From: Flavipsychrobacter sp.
GTDB taxonomy: Bacteria > Bacteroidota > Bacteroidia > Chitinophagales > Chitinophagaceae
Length of the DNA stretch: 40,387 nucleotides
Direction of reading: 5' to 3'
Assembly: GCA_025963465.1 (NCBI GenBank)
Contig: JAOQAP010000019.1
Location: 1-40,387, forward strand
Below are positions 14,467 through 22,878 of this stretch, piece by piece (positions within the stretch are counted from its first letter, which is position 1; every line of letters begins with the position of its first letter). A program made the translations under genes and the position numbers. The notes beneath the pieces were generated by a model that ran no database searches, was not told where the DNA came from, and saw only the letters and a list, made by a program, of their open reading frames with translations.

Positions 14467-17400
14467 ATGAATCTCTCTCTCTTATCAAAGCTACTGGTGA
14501 TAGCTGTTATACTTTCATGGGGTGCTATCGGTGCATCTGCCCAAACATTTTCGTATACCGGTTCTACCGTTCTTTTTACGATTCCATTTGGCGTTAATAT
14601 GATTCAGATTGATGCTGTAGGTGGTAATGGTGGTAATGGACAAGGAGGTAATGGTGGTAATGGCGGACGTGTACAATGCTATATGGCGGTAACCGCAGGT
14701 ACTGTTCTTTATGCTAATATTGGAGGAGCTGGCCAAAATTATATTCTGTCAGGAACTCCAACATCTGGTGGCTACAATGGAGGTGGCAACGGTTCAGGTT
14801 TTGGCGGTGGCGGTGGCGGTGCAACAGACATTCGTATGGGAGGAACAGCATTAGCCAACCGTATTGTAATAGCAGGCGCCGGTGGTGGTGGCGGTTATAA
14901 TTGCAGCACTGGTCATCAAGGCGGCTGTGCCGGTGGGCTTTCAGGATCTAACGGCCTTAGTTGCGCAGTATACGATACAGCTCAATGTGGAGCAGGTGGA
15001 ACACAAATTACAGGCGGGCATACGGCTTCGGGTGGCTTTGGCGCAACAACAGGTTCCCTTGGCCTTGGTGGTTCCAGCAATTCTTCCGGTTATAATGGCG
15101 GCGGCGGCGGCGGATATTATGGTGGCGGTGAAGGTTGGTTTGGAGTCGGCGGTGGCGGTTCTTCCTATGCAGATCCAACCCGTGTAACGTCGGTAGTACT
15201 TACATCCTGTTACAATAGCGGGAGTAATGGCAGCCTTACAATAACTTCATATCTCGCCACACCCATTACAGGAACAACTTCTATTTGTCTTGGTTCTGTC
15301 AGCACTTTAACCAATGCAACAGGAGGAGGAACATGGACCAGCAGCAATACTTCTATAGCCGTAATAGGAAGTTCAAATGGTGTTGTTTCACCTGTTTCTG
15401 TTGGTACAACAACGATCACTTATAAATCCCTGGGTGCAATAGCAACTGCAACTGTAACAATTAAGGCAGCGCCAACGGCGATTATTGGAATTTCATCTAT
15501 CTGTCTGAATTCAACTGCAACATTTTCAGATGCCACATCAGGCGGTTCATGGACAAGTAGCAACACTGCCGTGTGCTCTATAAACCCAACTACCGGATTT
15601 GATACATTTATTAACGCAGGTACTACAACAATTACTTACACTATACCTACAGGGTGTTTCACGACACAAACAGTTACATCGCTTCCATTGCCCTCTCCCG
15701 ACACTATAACAGGCGGCGGCGTATATTGTTCTGCAGGCCCCGGAGTGCATATCCGTACCAAACATTCACTTTCTGGTTATTCTTATCGTTTGTATTTAGG
15801 CGGTTCCCTTGTTGCAACAAATGCCGGCACAGGCAGTTCAGTTGACTTTGGCACGTTTACAACAGCCGGAACTTATACCGGGACAATTACAAATATTGCT
15901 ACCGGTTGTGTAAACACTATGTCCGGTAGTGCTACCATTATATCAGCTGCCCCGCTAAATGTTTATTCTTTAAGCAGTGGCGGTAGTTATTGTGCGTCTG
16001 GCACGGGTATTCACATTATCTTATCTTATTCTGATGTCGGTGTAACATATACGCTATTCAATAGCGGTTTGCCGGTATCTGCATTACCCGGCATTAATGG
16101 ACCACTTGATTTTGGGTTAATAACTCCTGGTGGTACATATACAGTCACGGCAACAAATATTACAGGGTGTGCTGCAAACATGACAGGAAGTGCTGTAATA
16201 ACTGTAAACCCTTTGCCTGTAAGATATGTGTTGTCAGGCGGTGGTGGCTACTGTTCCGGAGGTTCAGGTGCAAGCCTGTCGCTTGCTCATTCAGATCCGG
16301 GCATCAATTACCAGCTTTATCGTGGGGCCGCTCCTGTTATCTCTTATGCAGGTACCGGACTGCCTCTTACTTTTGGCCCTTATACTACGGCGGGTACTTA
16401 TATGATCATCGCTACAGATGCAGCAACAGGCTGTACAGACACCATGACAGGTTTCCCGATAATATTCACAAACCCTTTACCTCCGATAGATACAGTAATT
16501 GGCGGTGGTGCTTATTGCTCAGGTGGACCCGGTATTGCAATTGGTCTTGATGCATCAACTACAGGAGTCAACTATACGTTGATGTTGTCCGGTTCTCCGG
16601 TAACTACAGCTGCAGGTACAGGTACTACAATAAATTTTGGATTGCAAACTACGGCGGGTAAATATAATGTGGTTGCTGTTAATGCTACTACCGGATGTAC
16701 CAGCAATATGTATGATAGTGGTGTTGTGTCTATACTACCTTCGGTTACTCCGTCTGTAAGTTTTACATCCATCCCTGGCGATACTGTTTGCCCCGGATCA
16801 TCAGTATCATTTTCTGCTTCGCCGGTGAGTGGCGGCACCACCCCTGCCTATCAGTGGAAAATTAATGGGACAGTTGTGCCAGGCGCTACAAATGCAACAT
16901 ATAGTTACACTCCCGCAGGCAGCGATGTAATAACTATTACTATGACAAGCTCTGCTTCCTGTGCAGTACCATCCGGTGTATCATCTACACGTCCTCTTGT
17001 ATATAATTACGTGCCGGCTATTTCAGGAAGTATGTCTGTGTGCGTAGGAGCTACTGCCGCATTAACCGATACTGCATCCGGTGGCACATGGAGCAGCATG
17101 GATATGTCCGTAGTTACCATTGCTACTATCGGTGGATCAATAGGTGTATCCAGCGGCATTAGTGCAGGCACGAGCACTGTCACTTATATGCTTACTTCGG
17201 GCTGTTATGCAGTTACCACAATTACTGTTTTACCTGCTCCGTCTGTATTTGCCAACTATTCATCTGCCTGCGGAGATGTGTACACTTTAAATGGTACCGG
17301 TGGAGTTAGTTATTCATGGGATCCTACCACGGGCCTCTCATGTCCTACTTGTGCTACAACTGATGTAAGCCCAACGACAACAACTGTATATACCGTAACA

Positions 17401-18390
17401 GGGACCGATGCAGATGGCTGTGCTAATACGGCTACTGTTGGTCTGAATGGCAATCGCATATATGGCCATATTACCTTTAGTAGCCTGGCACCCGATACAC
17501 TCGACATGAAAGTATGGCTGATACAGTTCAATTCAACAGATAGTTCTATAGCCGCGCTTGATTCAACGCTAACCTGTACTGTAGACAGCACCGGATATTT
17601 TGAATTTAATAGCAAACCGGCCGGCAATTATATGGTAAAAGCAAACTTACTTCATGGCAACGCTGCCGGTATGAGCGGTTATCTGCCTACCTACAGTTCA
17701 TCTACTGCAAACTGGTACCTGGCAGCTACTGCTGCTCACGTAAGTTCATCTGATGTTCTGGACATTAATATGATATACGGCACTGTGCCCACAGGTCCGG
17801 GCTTTATAGGCGGTTACGTATATTCAGGTGCCGGTAAAGGCACCGGAGACGCACCGGCAACAGGCATGCTAATATACCTCAGAGACCTTGCAAGCAATGT
17901 GCTTACCCACGTCTATACAGATGCCACAGGAAGATATGCATTCAATAACCTCGCTTATGGCAATTATGTGGTGTACCCTGAACAATATGACTATAATACT
18001 ATTAGCTCAGATTTCATTACGCTGAGCCCATCTTCGCTGACGATCGATAATATAAGCTTCAGAAGGTTCACATTATCAAGGATCATTAAACCTTTTATTA
18101 TACCACAGATCGCAGGTGTTAAGTCAGTGAACGCTACAAATGGTATCAATGTATTCCCTAACCCTTCTAATGGTGTATTGAATATACAATGGCAAAACCA
18201 ACAAACAGGTATCGCCACTGTGGTAATCACAGACATGGTAGGTCGTGAGGTTTATCACTCAGCACTAAATGTATATGAAACATCAGGTAGCTCAGCAATA
18301 GACCTGAAAGGACTGAATGATGGCATCTACCTGATCTCTATTACATCAGGAACTATCAATTATAGCGCAAAACTATTTATACAAAAATAG
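14467..18390 (+). CDS. Giant secreted Gly-rich / Ig-like repeat protein with T9SS sorting domain
   Basis: 1307 aa from the ATG at 14467, which directly precedes a good signal peptide (MNLSLLSKLLVIAV...GASAQ); an in-frame ATG at 14443 would add eight residues. Residues about 30-260 are extremely Gly-rich and contain GGGGGATDIRMGG...NRIVIAGAGGGGGY, the hallmark of the glycine-rich domain also found in ALK/LTK receptors. Then follow two Ig-like units, four about 87-aa units of another type (GGG.YCSGG.G...DFG..TTAGTY), a PKD-like domain, another Ig-like unit and a CPTC domain. Two CNA-B-like modules and a T9SS type A sorting domain (INVFPNPSNGVLNIQW) end it. From RIYGHITF onward it is a clear paralogue of the 1573-aa protein. 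Likely a surface adhesin; the ligand is unknown. Confidence 0.9.
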   Translation: MNLSLLSKLLVIAVILSWGAIGASAQTFSYTGSTVLFTIPFGVNMIQIDAVGGNGGNGQGGNGGNGGRVQCYMAVTAGTVLYANIGGAGQNYILSGTPTSGGYNGGGNGSGFGGGGGGATDIRMGGTALANRIVIAGAGGGGGYNCSTGHQGGCAGGLSGSNGLSCAVYDTAQCGAGGTQITGGHTASGGFGATTGSLGLGGSSNSSGYNGGGGGGYYGGGEGWFGVGGGGSSYADPTRVTSVVLTSCYNSGSNGSLTITSYLATPITGTTSICLGSVSTLTNATGGGTWTSSNTSIAVIGSSNGVVSPVSVGTTTITYKSLGAIATATVTIKAAPTAIIGISSICLNSTATFSDATSGGSWTSSNTAVCSINPTTGFDTFINAGTTTITYTIPTGCFTTQTVTSLPLPSPDTITGGGVYCSAGPGVHIRTKHSLSGYSYRLYLGGSLVATNAGTGSSVDFGTFTTAGTYTGTITNIATGCVNTMSGSATIISAAPLNVYSLSSGGSYCASGTGIHIILSYSDVGVTYTLFNSGLPVSALPGINGPLDFGLITPGGTYTVTATNITGCAANMTGSAVITVNPLPVRYVLSGGGGYCSGGSGASLSLAHSDPGINYQLYRGAAPVISYAGTGLPLTFGPYTTAGTYMIIATDAATGCTDTMTGFPIIFTNPLPPIDTVIGGGAYCSGGPGIAIGLDASTTGVNYTLMLSGSPVTTAAGTGTTINFGLQTTAGKYNVVAVNATTGCTSNMYDSGVVSILPSVTPSVSFTSIPGDTVCPGSSVSFSASPVSGGTTPAYQWKINGTVVPGATNATYSYTPAGSDVITITMTSSASCAVPSGVSSTRPLVYNYVPAISGSMSVCVGATAALTDTASGGTWSSMDMSVVTIATIGGSIGVSSGISAGTSTVTYMLTSGCYAVTTITVLPAPSVFANYSSACGDVYTLNGTGGVSYSWDPTTGLSCPTCATTDVSPTTTTVYTVTGTDADGCANTATVGLNGNRIYGHITFSSLAPDTLDMKVWLIQFNSTDSSIAALDSTLTCTVDSTGYFEFNSKPAGNYMVKANLLHGNAAGMSGYLPTYSSSTANWYLAATAAHVSSSDVLDINMIYGTVPTGPGFIGGYVYSGAGKGTGDAPATGMLIYLRDLASNVLTHVYTDATGRYAFNNLAYGNYVVYPEQYDYNTISSDFITLSPSSLTIDNISFRRFTLSRIIKPFIIPQIAGVKSVNATNGINVFPNPSNGVLNIQWQNQQTGIATVVITDMVGREVYHSALNVYETSGSSAIDLKGLNDGIYLISITSGTINYSAKLFIQK
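15700..16743 (+). repeat. Four tandem coding repeats of about 261 bp
   Basis: Each unit encodes a GGG(V/S/G/A)YC(S/A) start, a Y-x-L strand in the middle, an FG..(T/I)T(A/P)G(T/K)Y motif and a late TGC followed by a Met-containing strand. These differ from the Ig-like units on either side. Confidence 0.7.
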
Positions 18391-18413
18391 CATACCGGAA
18401 CCCTACGCTATTT

Positions 18414-18444
18414 AGCCCTTGCACTAACCATGCAGGGGCTTTTT
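18414..18444 (+). terminator. Intrinsic terminator after the 1307-aa surface protein
   Basis: A 10-bp stem (one wobble pair) between AGCCCTTGCA and TGCAGGGGCT is followed by TTTT. Confidence 0.75.
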
Positions 18445-18550
18445 ATTGTCTTAAAGTCCTGATTGCTACGTGTAAACAAAAAATATTTAGTCGGCATTAA
18501 ACCTTTGCGCTCAGCAGCAATCTATATTATGTAACTAAAATTGAAACCTT

Positions 18551-18832
18551 ATGAAATTCAGCATCATTGCAAGCATTTTATTAGTAGTGTTATTGTCATT
18601 GGGAGCTACAAAAGCAAGCGCTGCTCCGTGGAGAGGTGGTTATGGCCATGGCCGCGGTTACTACGCTCCCCGTCCTGCAGTACGTGTATATGGGCCACAA
18701 ATAGTTATTGGCGGTGGTGGATGCTATGGTGGTCATTATGGCCAAACACGTTACTATGCACGCCCTTCCTGCGCTCCGCGTTATTATGGCCGTCCTCATT
18801 ACTACGGTGGTGGCTACAGACACTGCAGATAA
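18551..18832 (+). CDS. Small exported Gly/Tyr/Arg-rich protein, AAPW family member 1 (93 aa)
   Basis: Begins MKFSIIASILLVVLLSLG, a clear signal peptide with likely cleavage at KASA|APWRGG. The mature part is about 70 aa, rich in Gly, Tyr, Arg and Pro, with a GGGGCYGGHYG centre and three Cys, the last in the terminal HCR. Composition and size suggest a basic extracellular or periplasmic structural or metal-binding peptide; no known domain is recognised. The signal peptide and the AAPW mature N-terminus recur in the two following small genes, so the three form a local family. Confidence 0.7.
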   Translation: MKFSIIASILLVVLLSLGATKASAAPWRGGYGHGRGYYAPRPAVRVYGPQIVIGGGGCYGGHYGQTRYYARPSCAPRYYGRPHYYGGGYRHCR

Positions 18833-18988
18833 TTCAAAAATATCATCAATTACAAATAGCCTTGCCGAACACCTGCAGGACTGTTATTTATAACAGGAAA
18901 TGAAAGATAACCATTAACAAAGCTTTTGAATAAGAATAAAAATTGTGGCAGGTTATTTGCATCTATTACTTTAATTAAAACAAACGTT

Positions 18989-19270
18989 ATGAAAAAGAGC
19001 ATCATTGTAAGTATCATATTAGTTCTCTTATTAGCAGTTAGCAGCACCACCGCAAACGCTGCTCCCTGGAGGCATCACAGACACCATCATGGTGGAGCAG
19101 TAGTAGTAAGAGGTAGTGGTGGTTACCATCACGGTGGCGGATATGGTCATCATCGTAGCTACTATGGGCATGGCGGTGGTGGCTATCATCACGGCGGCGG
19201 ATACGGTCAGGGCAACTATGCACACAACAACCATGGCAATGGCCATCATGGTCACGGTGGCTGGAGATAA
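18989..19270 (+). CDS. Small exported His/Gly-rich protein, AAPW family member 2 (93 aa)
   Basis: The ATG at 18989 is chosen because it directly starts a signal peptide (MKKSIIVSIILVLLLAVS...ANA|APWRHH); the longer open frame from 18926 would bury that peptide internally. The mature part is dominated by His and Gly, with HHRHHHGG and repeated GGGYHHGGGYG blocks, ending HHGHGGWR. Its many clustered histidines suggest binding of transition metals such as Ni, Cu or Zn, an inference from composition only. It has the same length as the preceding paralogue and the same AAPW junction. A strong terminator follows 22 nt after the stop. Confidence 0.7.
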   Translation: MKKSIIVSIILVLLLAVSSTTANAAPWRHHRHHHGGAVVVRGSGGYHHGGGYGHHRSYYGHGGGGYHHGGGYGQGNYAHNNHGNGHHGHGGWR

Positions 19271-19291
19271 TTGTTAAATATTACAGGTCCC

Positions 19292-19324
19292 AAATGCCTG
19301 CTCTTAAACGAGCAGGCATTTTTA
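19292..19324 (+). terminator. Intrinsic terminator between AAPW members 2 and 3
   Basis: Perfect 12-bp stem AAATGCCTGCTC / GAGCAGGCATTT with a 6-nt loop, running into a T tract. Confidence 0.85.
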
Positions 19325-19352
19325 TTTGCAATAAAAGAGTATTTTTATAGCT

Positions 19353-19565
19353 ATGAAACTGTTTCGTATTTTGCTATTGCTAATGATGCTGCTCTCTACC
19401 TTTTCTGTTACACCCGCAAGTGCAGCACCATGGAAAAGAACACGATATCATTCATTGAACATCATACGTTATGCTGATGGTTGCAAAAATTATTGCAAAA
19501 CATATGATGGTTGCAAACGCTGCTTCAGGCATACCGGGCATGGCGGAAATTATGTACGCAGATAA
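19353..19565 (+). CDS. Small exported Cys-rich peptide, AAPW family member 3 (70 aa)
   Basis: Signal peptide MKLFRILLLLMMLLST... with likely cleavage at PASA|APWKRT, so the mature peptide is about 46 aa. It keeps the AAPW start of its two upstream paralogues but loses their long Gly/His tail. Instead it has four Cys in DGCKNYCKTYDGCKRC (C-x3-C-x5-C-x2-C), built on a short internal duplication of DGCK; the DNA shows GATGGTTGCAAA twice. A basic, His-containing tail follows. The next gene, a DoxX-like membrane protein, starts only 8 nt after the stop, so they are very likely co-expressed. Disulfides or metal binding by the four Cys is inferred. Confidence 0.65.
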   Translation: MKLFRILLLLMMLLSTFSVTPASAAPWKRTRYHSLNIIRYADGCKNYCKTYDGCKRCFRHTGHGGNYVRR

Positions 19566-19573
19566 GCACAGCC

Positions 19574-19936
19574 ATGAGAAAGATAATGATGTATATAATG
19601 GCTGCCTTCTATATAGGTGCAGGCATCAATCATTTTCTTCATCCGGCATTTTATGAGCAAATGATACCGCCATACATGCCATCACCGGCAGTATTAGTAT
19701 GCATTAGTGGCATTTGTGAATTGTTGTTGGGCGTTTTATTATTTCCTGCGGCTACAAGAGTGTTTGCAGCATGGCTAATCATACATATGCTCATAGTGTT
19801 CTTTCCTATACACACATTCATGATAAAAAGCTACTACGAACAACACGATCCTAAACTCTGGATAGCTGTTGTACGCTTACCGCTCCAGTTCATTTTGATA
19901 TGGTGGGCATGGTTGTATACAAAGAAGTTTCGTTAA
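19574..19936 (+). CDS. DoxX-like four-helix membrane protein (120 aa)
   Basis: Starting at the ATG at 19574 (MRKIMMYIMAAFYIGAGINHFLHP) the protein has four predicted transmembrane helices. The GINHFLHPAFYEQMIPPYMP loop after helix 1 and the GICELLLGVLL helix are typical of the DoxX/YphA-like superfamily. Members often work with thiol or redox partners in the inner membrane. An upstream in-frame ATG at 19511 would overlap the Cys-rich peptide gene and add a non-hydrophobic extension, so it is rejected. Spacing of 8 nt from the Cys-rich peptide gene indicates one operon. Confidence 0.75.
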   Translation: MRKIMMYIMAAFYIGAGINHFLHPAFYEQMIPPYMPSPAVLVCISGICELLLGVLLFPAATRVFAAWLIIHMLIVFFPIHTFMIKSYYEQHDPKLWIAVVRLPLQFILIWWAWLYTKKFR

Positions 19937-20383
19937 CCCTGCGCCGTAGTGCTATTCAATATTCCGTATTATTCCTGCAATATTTATTGCTCACATTGAA
20001 ATTGATAATCAACAACTTAACTTCAAAATTCAAAGAATTATTGCTCACTTTTTTACGGTCATTTTTCCGGAAACTGCGGGATTGCTTCTGCTTTTATTGT
20101 TACTGGTTTGATTTAGGGCAGGGGTAAAACTGCTGGATTAATCTGCTTTTGTTGAGATTTATGTTATTGTAGGGCAGTGATAAACCTTATCCCATGATAC
20201 CCGCAAATATTAAGCCACAAATAAGGATTGTGGGATATTTTTTTCTGTCCTGGCAACCAATACATCAGAAAAACATGCAATAACAAATCAATAACTAAAA
20301 TAATTATAATTATCTGAAATTATAATATAGTATTGTGAAAATACAAACAAACAACAACTCACTCTTACATTAAACTAAAGGTC
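19937..20383. other. 447-bp gap without a recognisable gene
   Basis: AT-rich. No ORF with family resemblance is seen. It contains two imperfect direct copies of TAGGGCAG followed by G/A-rich AAAC (near 20115 and 20170), and an intrinsic terminator at 20215-20244. The last 90 bp before the next gene are very AT-rich, with a weak -7-like TAGTATTG near 20329. The 5' part could be the long 3' end of the DoxX-like transcript or an unannotated small RNA. Confidence 0.5.
20215..20244 (+). terminator. Intrinsic terminator inside the 447-bp gap
   Basis: Stem CCACAA / TTGTGG with a 7-nt loop, then GATA and a seven-T run. It lies about 280 nt after the nearest upstream stop codon. CCTTAT at 20185-20190 can instead pair with ATAAGG in the loop, giving an alternative fold. 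Confidence 0.5.
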
Positions 20384-21721
20384 ATGAAAAAAATATTACT
20401 TGCTTTATTTGGAGCCTCAATGACATTGGCTTCTTATGCCATCGGTCCTATTACGGGGCCAACAAGCACTTGCGTAGGCGGTGGATGGAAAGTTACCGTG
20501 TCTGATGTATCAACAGGCGGAACTTATAAATCGAGCAATCCGCTGGTAGCAACAGTAACTGACGGAGTCGTTCCGGGCACAGGTGTTATTACAGGTGTAG
20601 CTCCCGGATACTGTACCATCACGTATTCGTGCGCATGTGGTGGCCCAAGTGTTGAAACTGCGACCATGACCTTTATCGTTAATGATGAGCCTACTATTAC
20701 GGGACCTGGCACAGTGTGCGATGGCGGTGTATATCACTATAAAGGTTATCCTAACGATGGCCAGTGGACCGTATCTCCTACGACAATTGCACAGGACGTT
20801 GATCCTGTCTTCAAATTCACTACTAACGCTTACATCAAGTTTATATCTACCGGCGCTGTAGATATCCGCTATACAATAGGCGGATGTTATGCAGTAAAGG
20901 CTGTAACTTCTAACCCAAGCCCAATGTGCATTTATGGTCCATCTACAGTAAAGTGTGGCTGTAGCTGCCCTGAAACATATACCTGCACATCTCCGGGCGG
21001 CGTATGGAGCAGCAGCGATCCATCAATAGCTGACATCTCATCAAGTGGAGTAGTAAGCTGCCATAAAGAAGGCTGCGTAGACATTATTTATACTTTAGGC
21101 GGATGCCCTGCAAAGAAAAAAATAATGGTAACTACTCATGATCATCATCATGGTTCATGCATCAGCGGTAACCTTTGCAACAACAGTCATGGCTCAGTAA
21201 GCCCGGAATCAGATATGGAGGTTAACTTCATTGACGCAGGCGGAAATATAGTTATGAGCACTATTACAGATGCAAGCGGCAACTACTCACTGACTGATAT
21301 TCCTGATGGCACCTATACTGTATCTCCTGCACAAGATGGTTATTCTACAACTACTTCTGAAGTTAACATCAGCGCTACAAACCTGACAGCTATAGTGAAC
21401 TTCCTTAAGAACACCAACTCAGGCAGAATATCGCCAACATCTGTTGCAGGTGTTCACTCTGTAGCTTCTACGCAAGGCATCACTGTCTTCCCTAACCCAA
21501 CAAGCGGTAATGTAAACATCAAATGGGAAAACCAAAGCAATGATAATGCAGCTATAGTAGTAACTGATGTTACAGGCCAGACAGTATACACGTCTACTAT
21601 AGCGATTACTCAGGCAGGCCAGGCAGCACTAGACCTCAATAACCTGAGGAGTGGCTTATATCTGATCTCAGTAAAGTCTGCTAACATATCTTACAATGGC
21701 AGATTGCTGATCAGCAAATAA
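20384..21721 (+). CDS. Secreted Ig-like protein with T9SS sorting domain (445 aa)
   Basis: Signal peptide MKKILLALFGASMTLASYA, then three diverged Ig-like units (starting GPITGPTSTCVGG, PTITGPGTVCDGG and MCIYGPSTVKCGCSC). The third is unusually Cys-rich. A short His cluster, THDHHHG, links to a CNA-B/carboxypeptidase-regulatory-like module (ITDASGNYSLTDIPDGTYTVSP). The protein closes with a T9SS type A sorting domain (ITVFPNPTSGNVNIKWENQ ... GRLLISK). It is a smaller relative of the giant surface proteins upstream and probably also ends up on the cell surface. It stands alone, with a long upstream gap and its own terminator. Confidence 0.88.
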   Translation: MKKILLALFGASMTLASYAIGPITGPTSTCVGGGWKVTVSDVSTGGTYKSSNPLVATVTDGVVPGTGVITGVAPGYCTITYSCACGGPSVETATMTFIVNDEPTITGPGTVCDGGVYHYKGYPNDGQWTVSPTTIAQDVDPVFKFTTNAYIKFISTGAVDIRYTIGGCYAVKAVTSNPSPMCIYGPSTVKCGCSCPETYTCTSPGGVWSSSDPSIADISSSGVVSCHKEGCVDIIYTLGGCPAKKKIMVTTHDHHHGSCISGNLCNNSHGSVSPESDMEVNFIDAGGNIVMSTITDASGNYSLTDIPDGTYTVSPAQDGYSTTTSEVNISATNLTAIVNFLKNTNSGRISPTSVAGVHSVASTQGITVFPNPTSGNVNIKWENQSNDNAAIVVTDVTGQTVYTSTIAITQAGQAALDLNNLRSGLYLISVKSANISYNGRLLISK

Positions 21722-21739
21722 TAACACTAACAATATAAT

Positions 21740-21775
21740 AAATGAGGCTGCCGATAAACGGCAGCCTCATTTTTA
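21740..21775 (+). terminator. Intrinsic terminator after the 445-aa surface protein
   Basis: Perfect 14-bp stem AAATGAGGCTGCCG / CGGCAGCCTCATTT, 5-nt loop, running into Ts. The A-rich 5' arm also gives a T tract on the minus strand, so it may serve the convergent reductase gene too. Confidence 0.85.
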
Positions 21776-21808
21776 TGTTTTATAGAATCGTTGCGCTGTG
21801 TTATTGAT

Positions 21809-22738
21809 CTACCTGTTTTTTAGTTGCTCGTATACCTGGTCGTAAACCGGGGTGTTGAGATTATACATCTTGCTCATCTGCACAACAAAGCCTGTTAAGG
21901 AGTCCAGCTCTGTGTTAGCCTTGCCATCTTTAAAATCCCTGTGCAATGAAGATGTTGCTTCAAAAGGCATTGCTTTCAATTTGTTTATTGACTTTTCGGT
22001 TATGTCTTCTGAAACCCTGACCTGCTTTGCATTTGCGAGCTGCTTTACTTCTTCAACAAGTGCAGTAACTGTTTTAAGCTTTTCATCGTCAGTAACCAAC
22101 GCTCCGATGCTATTATTAAAAAACGATGTTGCTGTTGCAGTAGGTGAAATAAAAATGTACTTCTCCCAAAGGACCTGTAAGATGTTTTGGGACCGGGTGG
22201 CCTCAATGCCTGCATCCCTGAAAATACTTTCCAGCAATTGCAGCCGTTTGTCTTCAAAGTTGTCAGATCCAAAATAGAGTGCCTGGATATTACCTGCGTT
22301 CTCCACAACCCCAGCCTGCACTATACGGGCAACTATGTATACACAGCCATCAAGCACGAGATTGTGTGGCAAAATATTTTTTATCCGTTCCCTGCTATCT
22401 ACACCATTCAGTAAAGGCAGAATAATTGTTTCATTATTGATACATGGGCCTAATTGTTCCACCGTTTTTTCAAGGTCATAGCTTTTGGTGCATACAATGA
22501 TAAAATCTGCTACCCCGATATCTGCAGGATTGTCTGTTGCCAGTTTGGGTATAGCGGAGAACCTGGTATCCCCTTTAACAACCGTTAATCCGTTGGCCTG
22601 TATCTCTTTTAAATGTTCGCCACGGGCAAGAAAGTATACGTCTACGTCTTTGCTATAATGATAATGCTGTGCAAGTAGCCCGCCAAAGTAGCCGCCTACC
22701 CCACCTATACCTGCAATAACTATTTTTGTCTTTGCCAT
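21809..22738 (-). CDS. Ketopantoate reductase (PanE/ApbA) family protein
   Basis: 309 aa from the ATG at 22738, where the Rossmann fold begins at once (MAKTKIVIAGIGGVGGYFGG); the open frame upstream of this ATG is non-conserved and is not used. The GxGxxGxxxG loop binds NADPH. The C-terminal helical domain contains WEKYIFISPTATATSF, with the catalytic-type Lys, and an SLHRDFKDGKANTELDSLTG signature containing the family Ser, Asp and Glu. Classic members reduce 2-dehydropantoate to pantoate for coenzyme A. Many paralogues act on other 2-oxo acids, and no other pantothenate gene is nearby, so the exact substrate is uncertain. Confidence 0.85.
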   Translation of the reverse strand: MAKTKIVIAGIGGVGGYFGGLLAQHYHYSKDVDVYFLARGEHLKEIQANGLTVVKGDTRFSAIPKLATDNPADIGVADFIIVCTKSYDLEKTVEQLGPCINNETIILPLLNGVDSRERIKNILPHNLVLDGCVYIVARIVQAGVVENAGNIQALYFGSDNFEDKRLQLLESIFRDAGIEATRSQNILQVLWEKYIFISPTATATSFFNNSIGALVTDDEKLKTVTALVEEVKQLANAKQVRVSEDITEKSINKLKAMPFEATSSLHRDFKDGKANTELDSLTGFVVQMSKMYNLNTPVYDQVYEQLKNR

Positions 22739-22878
22739 AATGTGTGTGTGTTTGTTTGTTTCCAGTGTATTACAAATATAACCTCCGGGCAGTAGTATAT
22801 GATGCCCACAGAGGTTATTTAACATTCCATATGAGTGTAGTAAATTGTAAGTAAGAAAGGGCATTGTAACTAAGACCA

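Noticed and set aside
18926-18988. Extended start for the His-rich small protein.
   Set aside because: It would place the signal peptide 21 residues inside the protein.
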